NCBI RefSeq assembly: GCF_024198175.1
Contig: NZ_JAJVKV010000002.1
Span: 1 to 64,000, forward strand
Source: Pyxidicoccus xibeiensis
GTDB lineage: Bacteria; Myxococcota; Myxococcia; Myxococcales; Myxococcaceae
Length of the DNA stretch: 64,000 nucleotides
Direction of reading: 5' to 3'
A model generated the notes under the pieces. The model was not told the origin of the DNA and did not search any database. It saw only the letters and a list, made by a program, of their open reading frames with translations. Shown here in pieces: positions 43,808-52,278 of this stretch (positions within the stretch are counted from its first letter, which is position 1; each line of letters starts with the position of its first letter). The translations under genes and the position numbers were made by a program.

Positions 43808-46156
43808 TCAGGGTGCTCCGGAGGCGAGCGGGCGGGAGTCGTCGGAGAGTGCGGCGTCGTGGAGGGCGGCGAAGGCATCTCCCATGAGGGCGCGCACGGC
43901 GTCCGTCGGGTGGGGTTGCCAGAAGCGGTGGTGCACGCGCTTGGGGTCCACGTTGGCGCCGTGGATGCACGCGACGAAGAAGGAGGCGTCCTCCAGGACG
44001 AGCAGCCGGCGTGCCGGGTCGTTCCAGAGGAAGCGCGCGTCCTCACCCACGTTGATGTCGGGGAAGGGGTTGCGGCGCCAGAAGTCGCGCGTGTAGCAGA
44101 GCGTGTTGCCGGACACCCAGGGGCGCTGGCCGGCGGGGTAGACGTACTGCCAGGAGCGGCCGGTGGCGGGCTGGTGGTAGTAGACGCGCGTGAGGCCGCA
44201 GACGGCGGCGCTGGCCTGGCGCAGGGCCGACACCTGGTAGGTGAGGCGCGTGGGCGCGGACCAGTCGTCGTCGTCCCAGTGGACGATGACGTCGCCGCGC
44301 GCCGCCTGGCACGCGAGGTTGCGCTTGGCACCCACGGAGTGGCGGCGCTCCAGGCGCAGGTAGCGGATGCGCGCGTCCTCGGGGAGGAGGTCCGCGACGG
44401 GCTCGGTGCCGTCGTCCACGACGACGAGCTCGCGGTCCGCCCAGTCCTGCGCGAGGAACCAGCGCACGGCCAGCGGGACGAAGCGGCGCCGGTTGAACGT
44501 GGGCATGATGCAGGACACGCGGAGGCCCTCCGCGCTGGCGGGCACGACGAGGCGGGGCCTCGCGGCGACGGGCTCCGGGAGCGCGGTGGGCGGTGCGGGC
44601 TCGGGCTCCGGGGCGGGCGCGGGCACCTCGCCCTGGGCCCGCTTCTCCAGGACGACCAGGGTGCCGGCCATGTGGACGCGCCGGTAGCGGCCGCCGCGCA
44701 GCAGCTCGCGCACGTAGAGCTTCACGCCGGGGAAGTAGTCGGCGCAGTCGTGGAAGGCCACGTACCCGCCGACGGCGAGCCAGGGTTCCAGGTGCCGGAA
44801 GTCCGCGGCGACGCTGGCGTAGTCATGCAGCCCGTCCACGAGGAGGAATGCGATGGGCCCGCTCCAGGGCACGGCGGGCGCGGGCTCGAAGTGGACCTGC
44901 ACACGCGGAGCGAGCCCGGCCTGCTTCAGCGTCTGCTGGAGCTTGTCGCGCGTGGGGCCGGTGTGGCGCAGGCCGGTGTCGCGGGAGCCGACGACGCCGT
45001 CCCCCGGGTCGATGGCGTGGATGGGCGCGGGGGTGCCCAGTGCCTCGGCGACGCGGCCGAGGACGACGGTGGCCTTGCCGCAGTAGCTGCCGACCTCCAC
45101 CACGGCGTGCGGCGCGGGCAGCGAGGACAGCGCGCGCGAGGACGCGGCGATGAGCAGGTCCGCCTCCTCGTCGGACAGCCAGCCCTCCACCTTCTGCATC
45201 TCCGCGAGGATGGGCCAGGTGAGCAGCAGCGGGCGCGGGCCTCCGTCCGAGTTCGCGGCGGGCGCGGGCTCGGAGAGGTCCTGCGCCGGTGGCGGCGCCG
45301 TGTTCTCGGGCGGAGGCGGTGTCACGCGGCGGGCGGTGCCCTCGTAGTCGAGGTAGCGCGAGCGCACGTGGGCGCGCAGCGGGTCGTCATGGCGGCGGGG
45401 AATGGGGTGGGCCCAGAAGCCGCCGGGGTGGTTCATGGCGCCGTCGAGCTGCGCGGTGGAGTAGCGGACGCGGTAGCGGACGAGGTCGTAGCTGCAGGGG
45501 CTGGTGAGGACGCGGTGTCCCAGCAGGGCGACGAGGGTGGGGAAGAGCACCTCCTCGGTGGCCCAGATGCGCGAGCGCCGGAGGATGTCCTGGAGCTGCG
45601 AGTCCCCATCCCACAGCTTCACCAGGTCCCGGGCCGCGTCCGCGCTGAAGACGGTGGAGGGCCAGAAGGTCCAATGGACGAACTGGGACTCGCCCTGGGG
45701 GAAGCGGCGGAGGAAGGGGCGCCACAGGTCCAGCTCGCGGCGCGCATGGACGGCGGGGGCGGCGCGGCTGCCGGGGCCGTGCGGGGACTGCACGTTGCCG
45801 AGCAGCCCCGCGCCGGGGTTGGCCTGGAGGAAGTCACCCAGGAACGCGGAGTAGCCGGGCCGCAGGCCGAGCTGGTCCGAGTCGACGATGGTCATCGCGT
45901 CGAACGGCTCGTGCTCCAGGGCGAAGCGGAAGCAGTCGAGCGCGAAGTCGTGCAGCCAGCCCCACTTCATGGGCCGCGGGGAGGGATGGATGACGGCGTT
46001 GTAACGCTCGAAGGGGAAGCCGTGGAGCAGGTCCGCGTCGCGGCCCCCGTTGTAGAGCAGGATGCGCGAGCCCGGGTCCAGGTGGTGGAGGTTGCGCACC
46101 AGGTCGATGACGCACTCGCGGCTCTCGTGGACGAGACAGGCGTAGGTGTTACGCAC
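43808..46156 (-). CDS. Fusion protein: glycosyltransferase, methyltransferase, and GT2 glycosyltransferase
   Basis: A 782-aa protein with three enzyme-like parts. Residues 1-270 look like a nucleotide-sugar-using transferase with MTIVDSDQLGL as the D-x-D. Residues 310-530 are a SAM methyltransferase-like domain of the class-I type (HAVVEVGSYCGKATVVLG as motif I, IHAIDPGDG, LLVDGLHDY, YVAFHDCADYF). Residues 550-770 are a GT2 A-fold (RVSCIMPTFNRRRFVPLAV, ELVVVDDGTEPV, DVIVHWDDDDWSAPTRL). Proline-rich linkers separate the parts. It probably builds or modifies a glycan. It sits between the 253-aa unknown and the small glycosyltransferase gene; the acceptor is not known. Confidence 0.82.
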   Translation of the reverse strand: MRNTYACLVHESRECVIDLVRNLHHLDPGSRILLYNGGRDADLLHGFPFERYNAVIHPSPRPMKWGWLHDFALDCFRFALEHEPFDAMTIVDSDQLGLRPGYSAFLGDFLQANPGAGLLGNVQSPHGPGSRAAPAVHARRELDLWRPFLRRFPQGESQFVHWTFWPSTVFSADAARDLVKLWDGDSQLQDILRRSRIWATEEVLFPTLVALLGHRVLTSPCSYDLVRYRVRYSTAQLDGAMNHPGGFWAHPIPRRHDDPLRAHVRSRYLDYEGTARRVTPPPPENTAPPPAQDLSEPAPAANSDGGPRPLLLTWPILAEMQKVEGWLSDEEADLLIAASSRALSSLPAPHAVVEVGSYCGKATVVLGRVAEALGTPAPIHAIDPGDGVVGSRDTGLRHTGPTRDKLQQTLKQAGLAPRVQVHFEPAPAVPWSGPIAFLLVDGLHDYASVAADFRHLEPWLAVGGYVAFHDCADYFPGVKLYVRELLRGGRYRRVHMAGTLVVLEKRAQGEVPAPAPEPEPAPPTALPEPVAARPRLVVPASAEGLRVSCIMPTFNRRRFVPLAVRWFLAQDWADRELVVVDDGTEPVADLLPEDARIRYLRLERRHSVGAKRNLACQAARGDVIVHWDDDDWSAPTRLTYQVSALRQASAAVCGLTRVYYHQPATGRSWQYVYPAGQRPWVSGNTLCYTRDFWRRNPFPDINVGEDARFLWNDPARRLLVLEDASFFVACIHGANVDPKRVHHRFWQPHPTDAVRALMGDAFAALHDAALSDDSRPLASGAP

Positions 46157-46174
46157 GGGCGGGTACCTCGCGGG

Positions 46175-46936
46175 TCAGGGTTGGATAGAGACCTGTCGGG
46201 CGATGAGCTTCACGATGCCTTCTTCTTCGTTCTCCGCGAGGAGCACGTAGCCCGTCGCCCACAGGGCCAGCAGCGGCTCGAAGGGGTTGGACAGCTCCGC
46301 GAAGGGCCTGTTCCGCACGGTGCTGAGCGGCCAGGACGCTCCAGACACCTCCAGGCCTTCCCGGACGGCCAGGCGCCAGCCCAGGTAGCCCTTGATGGAC
46401 TTGAGGTACGGGTAGGGAACGGCGGGGGCGGGTTGGGGAAGGAGCGTGTCCCAGTCGACTCCGTGCTCCTCGAGGGACACCGCGACGGCGTCGAGAACGG
46501 CGTTGAAGGCCACGCCCACGCTGACGTCACGCAGCTCGAAGTCCTCGACTCCCAGCCAGCGGAATCGGGTGACGTCTCGCGCACCCCAGGGCTTCAGGCG
46601 CGAGTACAGGACCTCTGTCGCGGACTCCGCGGCCAGCACCCCCGTGGGGTCTGCGGCCAGCGTGAGGGCCATCCTCAAGGTGGGCGGCGTACGGTCATCC
46701 TCGAGGACAGGAGGGGCGCCTCGTGCGAGGGCGGCCTGGACGAATTCGGCGGTCATCACGAAGCGGCGCCGGTCGTTGTCGATGAAGTCCTGGGGAATCG
46801 TGCCTCGCGCGGCGAGCTCCCGCCACGCGGCACCGGAGTCACGGATGCCGGCAACCGCCGCGCGCGCCGAGGCGAGGTGCGGCCGCTCCGGATGGAGGGC
46901 TCGTCTTGCCAACGCTTCCAGGGCTGCGACATCCAT
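46175..46936 (-). CDS. Unknown protein, candidate immunity or accessory protein of the cargo gene
   Basis: A 253-aa soluble protein with no signal peptide and no recognisable catalytic motif. It is helical with aromatic residues near the end (PYPYLKSIKGYLGWRLAVREGLE, then FEPLLALWATGYVLLAENEEEGI). The gene lies 42 nt downstream of the 1073-aa protein on the same strand, as expected for an immunity or chaperone partner. Alternatively it may be unrelated and belong to the glycosyltransferase genes, which follow after 18 nt. Confidence is for the CDS only. Confidence 0.6.
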   Translation of the reverse strand: MDVAALEALARRALHPERPHLASARAAVAGIRDSGAAWRELAARGTIPQDFIDNDRRRFVMTAEFVQAALARGAPPVLEDDRTPPTLRMALTLAADPTGVLAAESATEVLYSRLKPWGARDVTRFRWLGVEDFELRDVSVGVAFNAVLDAVAVSLEEHGVDWDTLLPQPAPAVPYPYLKSIKGYLGWRLAVREGLEVSGASWPLSTVRNRPFAELSNPFEPLLALWATGYVLLAENEEEGIVKLIARQVSIQP

Positions 46937-46978
46937 TTCATTCCTCCTGGCCGCGAGGCCCTCGGCGCTGGGCCCTGC

Positions 46979-49900
46979 TCAAGGTGAGAGTCGGATGATG
47001 GCTGCGACCAGCTTGCCACGAGCCGCCTGGATGGCGGCCTTGCCGGTCTCGATCTGACCGGACTTGCCTGCATCCTGTCGTAGGAGCTCCGCCGCCGCCT
47101 CCGGGTCAAAGGACGAGTCCACCCATCTCGGGATGACGGAAGCCCGGAGCGCCTGTGAGGCGGTTCGCAGGTGGGCCGAGTTGCGCTCGCGGGCCTGACG
47201 GGACTGCTCCTGGTAGCTGGGCGCTGTCCGGTCCGTGGGCACGCCCGCCCCCGTCTGCCAGCGCTCCAGGGCGGTGACGAACTGCCGGAAGGCCAGCAGC
47301 AACTGCTGCTTGGCGGCTCCATGGGCGACGGAGTTCGCATCGGTTCCGGGCTCGCCTTCCTTGTCGACGGTCAGGGAGATGGGACCAATGGAGAGATCGC
47401 CCTGCATCCCCCCGAGTGCTGCCGACAGGATTGCCACATGCTGCGGGTTGCTGAGCGCGCCAAGCTCCGCCCTCAGGTCGGGGATGACCTGCTTGAGCGC
47501 GTTGTTGAAGACGTGGTGCCCCCGCTTGGGGCCGCCCTTGCCCGAGCCTTTCTTCGTCTTCGCGGGGCTGGCGACGTAGACGTAGTCCCAGGTGGCGGAG
47601 CCCTCGACGACCCTGATGGACTTGAAGACAGGGTGCTCACGCTTGACCTGCGCTGCCACCCGCTCGGCATCCTTCTTGTCTATCTTTCCCGCGCGCGTCT
47701 TGGCGGCGGTGAGCCGGTCCAGCACGGCGAGGCCGGCCGCTACCTTCTGCGCCTTCTGCGGATCTTCCCGCTCACCGCCCCCCCGCCCGAACAGCTTCTT
47801 CACCCACGCCCACGCCTTCTTCAGCCAGTTGAGCACCGCGGCGCGGACCTTCGTCTGCACCTTGGTGATGAACTCGCGGATCTTCGCGGACAGGCCGCCC
47901 AGGCCGATGAGCCGCGCCAGGAAGCCGATGACGATGGGGATGAGGCTCGCCAGCGCCCGCTCTATCCACGCCGCCGCGCCGCCAATCGCACCCGTGGCGA
48001 TGGCATGCACCGAGTTCACCACCGCCTCGATGAGCGCGACGATGCGCGAGGCGTTCTCGATGACCCACATCACCACGTTGTAGATGGCGATGACGGCCTG
48101 GACGATGGCGCCAGCCGGGTTGAACATCGAGAGGATCTTCGTCACCGCCTGCTTGACGATGGTGGTGATGAGCCAGTCCTGGATGGCGTCGATGACCATC
48201 GCCTTCAGGTTGGACAGGTCCTCCTTCAGCTTCTCCCAGAGCGCCTGGGGCCCGCCCTTGATGGTGATGGAGATGTACTCGACCAGCTTCTCGAGGAGCG
48301 CCACGTTGCGCTCGCCCATCAGCTTCACGGCCTCGCCGCGCATCCAGGCGTAGGTCAGCCCGAGCACGTCGAGCACCAGCTTGAGGATGGACCAGACGTT
48401 GAGGTCGCTCGGCACCTGGATTCCGGCGGAGGCCAGCGAGCCGAAGAGCCACTCCATGAAGCCCTTCTTGAGGTGCGTCCAGATGTTGCCGACGAACTGG
48501 CTGAAGCCCTGCTTGATGGCCGCGAGCAGGTTGCCCAGGAACCCGATGGGGTCCGCGAGGATGAGCTTGATGGTCGCCAGCCCCTTGCGGAGCACGGCCA
48601 TCAGCTTGTCCTTGAACTCGGTGAGGATCTTGATGACCTCGCCGATGGCATCCGCCAGCTTCTTCAGCGCGCCGGCGTTCTCCTCCTCCAGCTTCTTGAG
48701 CGCCGCGTCCGCCTTGTCGTGCGCCTCCTTGTATTTCTGCGCCAGCTTCTGGGCGAGGTCGTTCTTCTTCGCGTCGATGCCGCTGCGCAGCTCATCGAAG
48801 CGCTCGGTCATCGCCTTCTGCGCGTCGCGTCCCACCGCCTGCAAGTCCCGAGGCAGGCTGTCCACGTACGTCTTGATGGCGGCCTGACCCCGGTCCACCT
48901 CCGCCTTTGCGTCGGCAAGCCGCATGTCCACCATGGTGGAGATGCGCACCGCCAGTGCGTCCATCTTGGAAGCGAAGCGCGCCCGCGCCTGGCCAAGGAT
49001 GACCTTGATGCCCTCGGGCACCGGGCGGAACAGGTCCGCCACCCAGCGGGCCGCGCCGAGCGGGCCGCTGTAGCGCCGCTCCTTGAATCTGTCGATCTCC
49101 CGGCTGGCGTACGCCTTCATGTCCGCCAGGGCCGCCTCGGCGCCCAAGTCGAACACGCGCATCACGTCCGCTTCGAGCGTGGACAGCTTCGTGTCCACCT
49201 TCTGCTTGGTCTGCTGGTACAGCCTCTCGATGTGCTCGGTGACTTCCTTGCGCCGCGCCTCGTCCTTCTGCTTCGCCAGCAACTGGCGCGCCTTGACCTT
49301 GCTGTTGCCGGACACCTTCACGCCGGCCATCTGCGCCACGCCGGCCTTCGAGTCGCCCGAGGCCTTCGCTTTCGCCTGGCCCAGCGTGGCGCCCTCGGCG
49401 GCGATGTACTTCCCGGGCGCCGCCGCCGACACCTTCTCCACGGTGCCCTTCTGGGCCAGCACGTTGGAGAAGCGCGGGTCATTGGCCTTCTTGAGCTGGT
49501 CCGGCGTCAGCTCGGCGTCCTTCATCTGCTGGTCGGAGTCCTGCTTGCTCGTGCCGAGCGCCTGCACCTGTGCGGCGGGCTTCGGCGCCGGCATGGCCTC
49601 CGCGCCGTTGACAGGCGGGGGCGGCGAGGCCGGCTCCTCGGGCATGGCCTCGGGAGTCCGGGCCGGCACGCCGCTCGGGTCCGGCGGCGCGGCGGTGGCC
49701 TGTTCCGTGGGCCCCGCGGCCGTGTCCTTCGCGCCCTTCACCCCGCCCGAGACAGCGTCCTTCACCTGGCCCGTCTCGTTGCCCTCCATGAACTTGTCGG
49801 CGTCGTCCAGGTTCTTGGGCATCACCTTTTCGATTTCCGCACGCAGCAGCGTGAGGAAACCGTTGGGGTCCGCCTTGGGCGTCTCCGCCGACTTCATGGC

Positions 49901-50200
49901 GTCCACCTGGTTCGCCTTGGCACCGGCGAGCCGCTCCGTGGGTGGGGACACGGCGGCGGCCTGGGCCTCGGCGGCCTTCTGGCCGGCGGGCGGGTGCTGC
50001 TTCGTCTTCTTCGCTCCCTTCTCCAGTTGTTCGATGACCTTGCGGAAGCGCGGGTCCTTCTCCGCGTCGCCGCCCACCTTCACCGCCGCCCCGCCCGGTG
50101 CGGCGGCGGTGGTGGCGCCGGGCCTCGCGGCACGCGCCGGGGCTCCGCCGCGCGCGGGGGCGCGGGAGGGACCTCGGGCTGCGGCGCGGGCGGGAGGCAT
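46979..50200 (-). CDS. Candidate eCIS cargo or secreted polymorphic protein
   Basis: A 1073-aa protein. The first 60 residues are Ala/Pro/Gly/Arg-rich and disordered; to about 300 it is rich in Ala, Lys and Pro. The central part (about 330-870) is charged helical sequence with amphipathic and hydrophobic segments (WLITTIVKQAVTKILSM, LIPIVIGFLARLIGLGG), possibly membrane-active. The C-terminal 200 residues form a separate domain (KKGSGKGGPKRGHHVFNNALKQVIPDL), where the HH motif recalls HNH/AHH-like nuclease cores, but the match is weak. The gene follows the eCIS ATPase by 9 nt, a usual place for injected effectors. Confidence 0.6.
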   Translation of the reverse strand: MPPARAAARGPSRAPARGGAPARAARPGATTAAAPGGAAVKVGGDAEKDPRFRKVIEQLEKGAKKTKQHPPAGQKAAEAQAAAVSPPTERLAGAKANQVDAMKSAETPKADPNGFLTLLRAEIEKVMPKNLDDADKFMEGNETGQVKDAVSGGVKGAKDTAAGPTEQATAAPPDPSGVPARTPEAMPEEPASPPPPVNGAEAMPAPKPAAQVQALGTSKQDSDQQMKDAELTPDQLKKANDPRFSNVLAQKGTVEKVSAAAPGKYIAAEGATLGQAKAKASGDSKAGVAQMAGVKVSGNSKVKARQLLAKQKDEARRKEVTEHIERLYQQTKQKVDTKLSTLEADVMRVFDLGAEAALADMKAYASREIDRFKERRYSGPLGAARWVADLFRPVPEGIKVILGQARARFASKMDALAVRISTMVDMRLADAKAEVDRGQAAIKTYVDSLPRDLQAVGRDAQKAMTERFDELRSGIDAKKNDLAQKLAQKYKEAHDKADAALKKLEEENAGALKKLADAIGEVIKILTEFKDKLMAVLRKGLATIKLILADPIGFLGNLLAAIKQGFSQFVGNIWTHLKKGFMEWLFGSLASAGIQVPSDLNVWSILKLVLDVLGLTYAWMRGEAVKLMGERNVALLEKLVEYISITIKGGPQALWEKLKEDLSNLKAMVIDAIQDWLITTIVKQAVTKILSMFNPAGAIVQAVIAIYNVVMWVIENASRIVALIEAVVNSVHAIATGAIGGAAAWIERALASLIPIVIGFLARLIGLGGLSAKIREFITKVQTKVRAAVLNWLKKAWAWVKKLFGRGGGEREDPQKAQKVAAGLAVLDRLTAAKTRAGKIDKKDAERVAAQVKREHPVFKSIRVVEGSATWDYVYVASPAKTKKGSGKGGPKRGHHVFNNALKQVIPDLRAELGALSNPQHVAILSAALGGMQGDLSIGPISLTVDKEGEPGTDANSVAHGAAKQQLLLAFRQFVTALERWQTGAGVPTDRTAPSYQEQSRQARERNSAHLRTASQALRASVIPRWVDSSFDPEAAAELLRQDAGKSGQIETGKAAIQAARGKLVAAIIRLSP

Positions 50201-50209
50201 GGGTGGCGC

Positions 50210-52267
50210 TCAGCCTCGAAGGGAGATGGCGCCAGGACGGCGCAGTGGGCAGACGTCACCGGACTTGCGGTACTCGCGCAGCACTCCGGCCTCCAGGTGC
50301 GACGAGCCGAGCGGCCCTCCTTCCTCCAGCGCCAGCAGCGACGCGTGCAGCACCGCGTTGCGAATCTGTCCGCCGCTCAGGTGGCAGCGTGCGGCCACCT
50401 CCCGCAGCAGGCCCGCGTCCACCGCGTGCGCGGCGGGCAGGTGGAGCTGCCACAGGACCCAGCGCTCGGCGGGCTCGGGCGCGCGGAAGTCCACCACCAC
50501 GTCCATGCGCCGCGCGAAGGCGGAGTCGATGGCATCCGCCGCGTTGGTGGTGACCACGAGGATGCCCTCGTAGGACTCGATGCGCTGGAGGAGGTAGTTC
50601 GTCTCGAGGTTCGCATACCGGTCCGTGGACGAGCCCACGCCGGTGCGCTTCGCGAACAGCGAGTCGCCCTCGTCGAAGAGCAGCACCACGTCCAGCTCCT
50701 CGGCGAGCGCGAAGATGCGGGAGAGGTTCTTCTCCGTCTCGCCGATGTACTTGTTCACCACCGAGGACAGCTCCACCCGGTACACGTCCAGCCCGAGCGC
50801 CGCCGCGACGAGCCGCGCGGCCAGCGTCTTCCCGGTGCCGCTGGGGCCCTGGAAGAGGGCGCGCACGCCCGGGGTGAGCTGCTTCGACAGGGAGCCGCCC
50901 ACGGCGTCGCCCAGCCGCTCGCGATGGCGGCAGCGCGTCTCCAGCAGGCGCAGCTCGCGCATCGTCTCGCTGGCCACGGAGAGGTGGCCCCAGTCTCCCT
51001 GCGAGCTCAGCCGCACGGCAAGTGTGTCCAGCGCCTGCCGGTTGAGGGCGCGTGTCGCCTCGCGCACGTCGTCGCGCTCCACCTCGGCGCGCCCGGCCAG
51101 CGCCGCGTGGGCCTGGGCCAGCCGTGCCGCCCGGCGGACATGCCCTCGGGTGAGGCGGAAGGACGCGCTGATCTCCTCGAGGGCGGAGCATGGCCGCCCC
51201 GCCAGGCTCCGCGTCCAGTGCTGGGCCCGCTCCTCGGGGCCTGGCATGTCCACGCTCAGCGTGAGCGCGCGGTCCACGGCGTCACCCGTGACGCCCCCCA
51301 GCCGGCCGAGCACCACGCCCAGGGGGCCGTCCAGTCCGGTCAGCTCGGGCACCTCGGCCGCTTCGCCCGGGGGCGGCTCCAGCACCACCACGGGGAGCGC
51401 ATGGAGCAGCGTGGCCAGCGGCCCCACCATGCGCCAGCGCGCATCGTCCACCTTCTGCGGCCCCTCCACCTCCAGCACGCCCCGGCCCAGTCCGCGAGCC
51501 ACCGAGCGCAGCAGGGTGCGCCGCCCGTTGTGGCGGGGGCCGCGCACGACCAGCGCTCCGGCCTCGCCGGAGGCCAGCAGCGAAGGCAGCCGCGCCAGCG
51601 CTTCATGGAGCGCTTCGGGGATGATGAGCGGCTCGTCGTGCGTCAACGCTTCGAGCGCGTGGTGCTTCATCCACGGCGCGGGCCGCTCCGGTGCTTCACC
51701 GCGGAGCGCGTCCCAGACGGCGCCGGGGACATGGAGCGCCCACTCGGAGCGGGGCGCTTCGCGGTCGGTCACCTCGACCAGCCCCAGGTCCATGAGCCGG
51801 CGGAGGCGGGCGCGCACCTCACCCCGGTCGTCCTCTCCGCGCCAGCTCGCATTGAGCAGGCCCAGGGTGGGGCGGTTCAGGGTGGGCGTGCCCTGGAGGG
51901 AGGCGAAGAGCGTTCCGAAGCGCGCATCCTCCTCCACCATGCCCACGGCGAGCAGCAGCGTCAGCGCCTCATGGTCCAACTGGGCGGCATTGCGCAGCGC
52001 GCGCAGGGGCAGGTGGCCGGAGACGTCCGCTTCCCAGGCCGAGATGGCCTCGGGCCACGAGTCGGGTTCTCCATCGAGGCCGGACACGCCCAGCTCGACG
52101 AGCTCCGTGCGGTAGTGCTCCAGGAAGGGGAAGCGCGCCAGCAGCGCGGCCTCGCCGTCAAAGGTGCGTGCACCGTGGGCCAGGACGCGCGTGGCGGCGG
52201 CGAAGAAGTACAGCTTGAAGTGCTCCAGGGGCTCGGAGTCGGCGGCGGTCGAGGGCTCGGAGGACAT
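50210..52267 (-). CDS. AAA+ ATPase of the eCIS locus (Afp15-like)
   Basis: A 685-aa protein. The AAA+ domain in the C-terminal half has Walker A GPSGTGKT (about residue 472), Walker B VVLLFDEGDSLF (about 530), and a sensor/arginine-finger region ILVVTTNAADAIDSAFARRMD. N-terminal to it is a winged-helix-like region and a degenerate ATPase-like segment (VVRGPRHNGRRTLLRSVARG). eCIS loci encode such an ATPase, needed for assembly or cargo loading. ATG 52267 is chosen, as upstream residues have low complexity. It lies 11 nt after the tape-measure-like gene and 9 nt before the cargo candidate. Confidence 0.85.
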   Translation of the reverse strand: MSSEPSTAADSEPLEHFKLYFFAAATRVLAHGARTFDGEAALLARFPFLEHYRTELVELGVSGLDGEPDSWPEAISAWEADVSGHLPLRALRNAAQLDHEALTLLLAVGMVEEDARFGTLFASLQGTPTLNRPTLGLLNASWRGEDDRGEVRARLRRLMDLGLVEVTDREAPRSEWALHVPGAVWDALRGEAPERPAPWMKHHALEALTHDEPLIIPEALHEALARLPSLLASGEAGALVVRGPRHNGRRTLLRSVARGLGRGVLEVEGPQKVDDARWRMVGPLATLLHALPVVVLEPPPGEAAEVPELTGLDGPLGVVLGRLGGVTGDAVDRALTLSVDMPGPEERAQHWTRSLAGRPCSALEEISASFRLTRGHVRRAARLAQAHAALAGRAEVERDDVREATRALNRQALDTLAVRLSSQGDWGHLSVASETMRELRLLETRCRHRERLGDAVGGSLSKQLTPGVRALFQGPSGTGKTLAARLVAAALGLDVYRVELSSVVNKYIGETEKNLSRIFALAEELDVVLLFDEGDSLFAKRTGVGSSTDRYANLETNYLLQRIESYEGILVVTTNAADAIDSAFARRMDVVVDFRAPEPAERWVLWQLHLPAAHAVDAGLLREVAARCHLSGGQIRNAVLHASLLALEEGGPLGSSHLEAGVLREYRKSGDVCPLRRPGAISLRG

Positions 52268-52278
52268 GGCGTCTGGGC

